Positions 14,353-15,030 of a DNA stretch of 15,030 nucleotides are shown in pieces. Position 1 is the first letter of the stretch, and every line of letters begins with the position of its first letter. This DNA is from Deltaproteobacteria bacterium. GTDB lineage: Bacteria; Desulfobacterota; DAOWNY01. The stretch lies in contig DAOWNY010000014.1 in NCBI GenBank assembly GCA_030642325.1, forward strand, positions 1 through 15,030, read 5' to 3'. The position numbers and the translations under genes are program-made. A model generated the notes under the pieces. It saw nothing but the letters and a program-made list of their open reading frames with translations. It did not search any database and had not been told where the DNA came from.

Positions 14353-15030
14353 GATTAAATCTCCCGAGGAACTGAAAAAATTACAAACTGATATTAAAGC
14401 GGGAAAAGATTCTAAAAAACCATGCATAGCCGTGTGCGCCGGTACGGGATGTCTTGCTCTCGGATCCGATAAAGTAATAGATGCTTTTAAAAAAGAGCTC
14501 AGGAAAAAAGACCTGGAAAAAGAGGTGGGGGTATCAGTAAGCATTAGAGAAACCGGTTGCCCTGGTTTTTGTGAACAGGGTCCGATTGTGGTAATTTATC
14601 CTGAAGAGATCTGCTATCTTAAAGTTTCAAGTGAGGATGTTCCGGAGATAATTGAGAAGACGATTATAAAAAAAGAAGTTATTGAGCGGCTGGTTTTTAC
14701 CGATCCCGCCACCAATAAAAAGATTATCGAAGATTCGGAAATTCCATTTTATAAAAAACAAAAAAGGCTGTTGATAGGTAATAATATTAACATCGACCCC
14801 AGGTCTATTGAAGATTATCTTGCCAGTGATGGTTATTCTGCTGTGGCCGCAGTTTTATTCAATATGGAGCCCGAAAAAGTAATTGAGGAAATAACGGAAG
14901 CAAAATTGAGGGGAAGGGGTGGTGGAGGTTTTTCCACCGGCTGGAAATGGAATTCCACCAGAAAAGCTGCAGGTGATACTAAATATGTTATCTGTAATGC
15001 CGACGAAGGTGATCCGGGCGCTTTTATGGA
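14345..15030 (+). CDS. hydB: NuoF/HydB-like NADH-binding flavoprotein subunit (partial, 3' end cut)
   Basis: This is the FMN- and NAD(H)-binding subunit of NADH-linked hydrogenases and related complexes; the window ends after 228 codons. An N-terminal thioredoxin-like [2Fe-2S] domain has Cys31, Cys36 (CAGTGCLALG), Cys72 and Cys76 (TGCPGFCEQGP). The NuoF core then begins, with the NADH/FMN glycine-rich loop GRGGGGFSTGWKW at 190-202 and CNADEGDPGAFM at 217-228. The fused N-terminal domain is the HydB/HndC arrangement, which plain E. coli-type NuoF lacks. The ATG at 14345 overlaps the previous gene by 8 nt, giving translational coupling. The 4Fe-4S region expected near the C-terminus is beyond the edge. 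A bifurcating hydrogenase or NAD-dependent formate dehydrogenase subunit are the main alternatives. Confidence 0.88.
   Translation, partial: MNKIKSPEELKKLQTDIKAGKDSKKPCIAVCAGTGCLALGSDKVIDAFKKELRKKDLEKEVGVSVSIRETGCPGFCEQGPIVVIYPEEICYLKVSSEDVPEIIEKTIIKKEVIERLVFTDPATNKKIIEDSEIPFYKKQKRLLIGNNINIDPRSIEDYLASDGYSAVAAVLFNMEPEKVIEEITEAKLRGRGGGGFSTGWKWNSTRKAAGDTKYVICNADEGDPGAFM

Noticed and set aside
1..15030. CRISPR array, insertion sequence, prophage or toxin-antitoxin pair
   Set aside because: No spaced direct repeats of CRISPR type, no transposase, integrase or phage gene, and no small paired toxin-antitoxin frames were seen on either strand.

Overview
The window reads as a chromosomal housekeeping segment of an anaerobic bacterium. 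All supported genes lie on the + strand. The order tadA, tRNA-Ser, SRP RNA, dnaX, ybaB (yaaK), recR matches a cluster well known from Firmicutes such as Bacillus. The pyruvate:ferredoxin oxidoreductase operon points to an anaerobic, ferredoxin-based metabolism. Both tRNA genes encode their 3' CCA, and the SRP RNA is the short 4.5S type, not the long Bacillus type. A clostridial or other deep-branching anaerobe fits. The sequence alone does not fix the phylum.

Layout. Positions 1-668 hold no convincing gene, but they contain an 11-bp inverted repeat, a run of A/T tracts, and two inverted arrays of a 7-nt repeat (GCTNANN). Then come murI (glutamate racemase), fusA (EF-G), a DrrA/DrrB-like ABC export pair, and a radical SAM protein overlapping the end of the permease gene. 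After a 244-nt gap come tadA, two serine tRNA genes (anticodons CGA and GGA), a hairpin-rich spacer, the SRP RNA, dnaX, ybaB and recR. A 203-nt gap then leads to porG-porD-porA-porB, followed by a NuoE/HydC-like gene and the first 228 codons of a NuoF/HydB-like gene cut by the window edge.

How the parts work together. The centre is an information-processing block: tRNA wobble editing, serine decoding, protein targeting, replication clamp loading and recombinational repair. The right end is an energy-metabolism operon. PorGDAB would oxidise pyruvate to acetyl-CoA and reduce ferredoxin. The HydC/HydB-like pair would link NADH to that ferredoxin pool, most likely as part of an electron-bifurcating hydrogenase or a related complex whose catalytic subunit lies beyond position 15030. 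That linkage is the most interesting biology here. Secondary points are an in-phase A AAA AAG slippery heptamer in dnaX that could give a shorter product, and the inverted heptad repeats upstream of murI.
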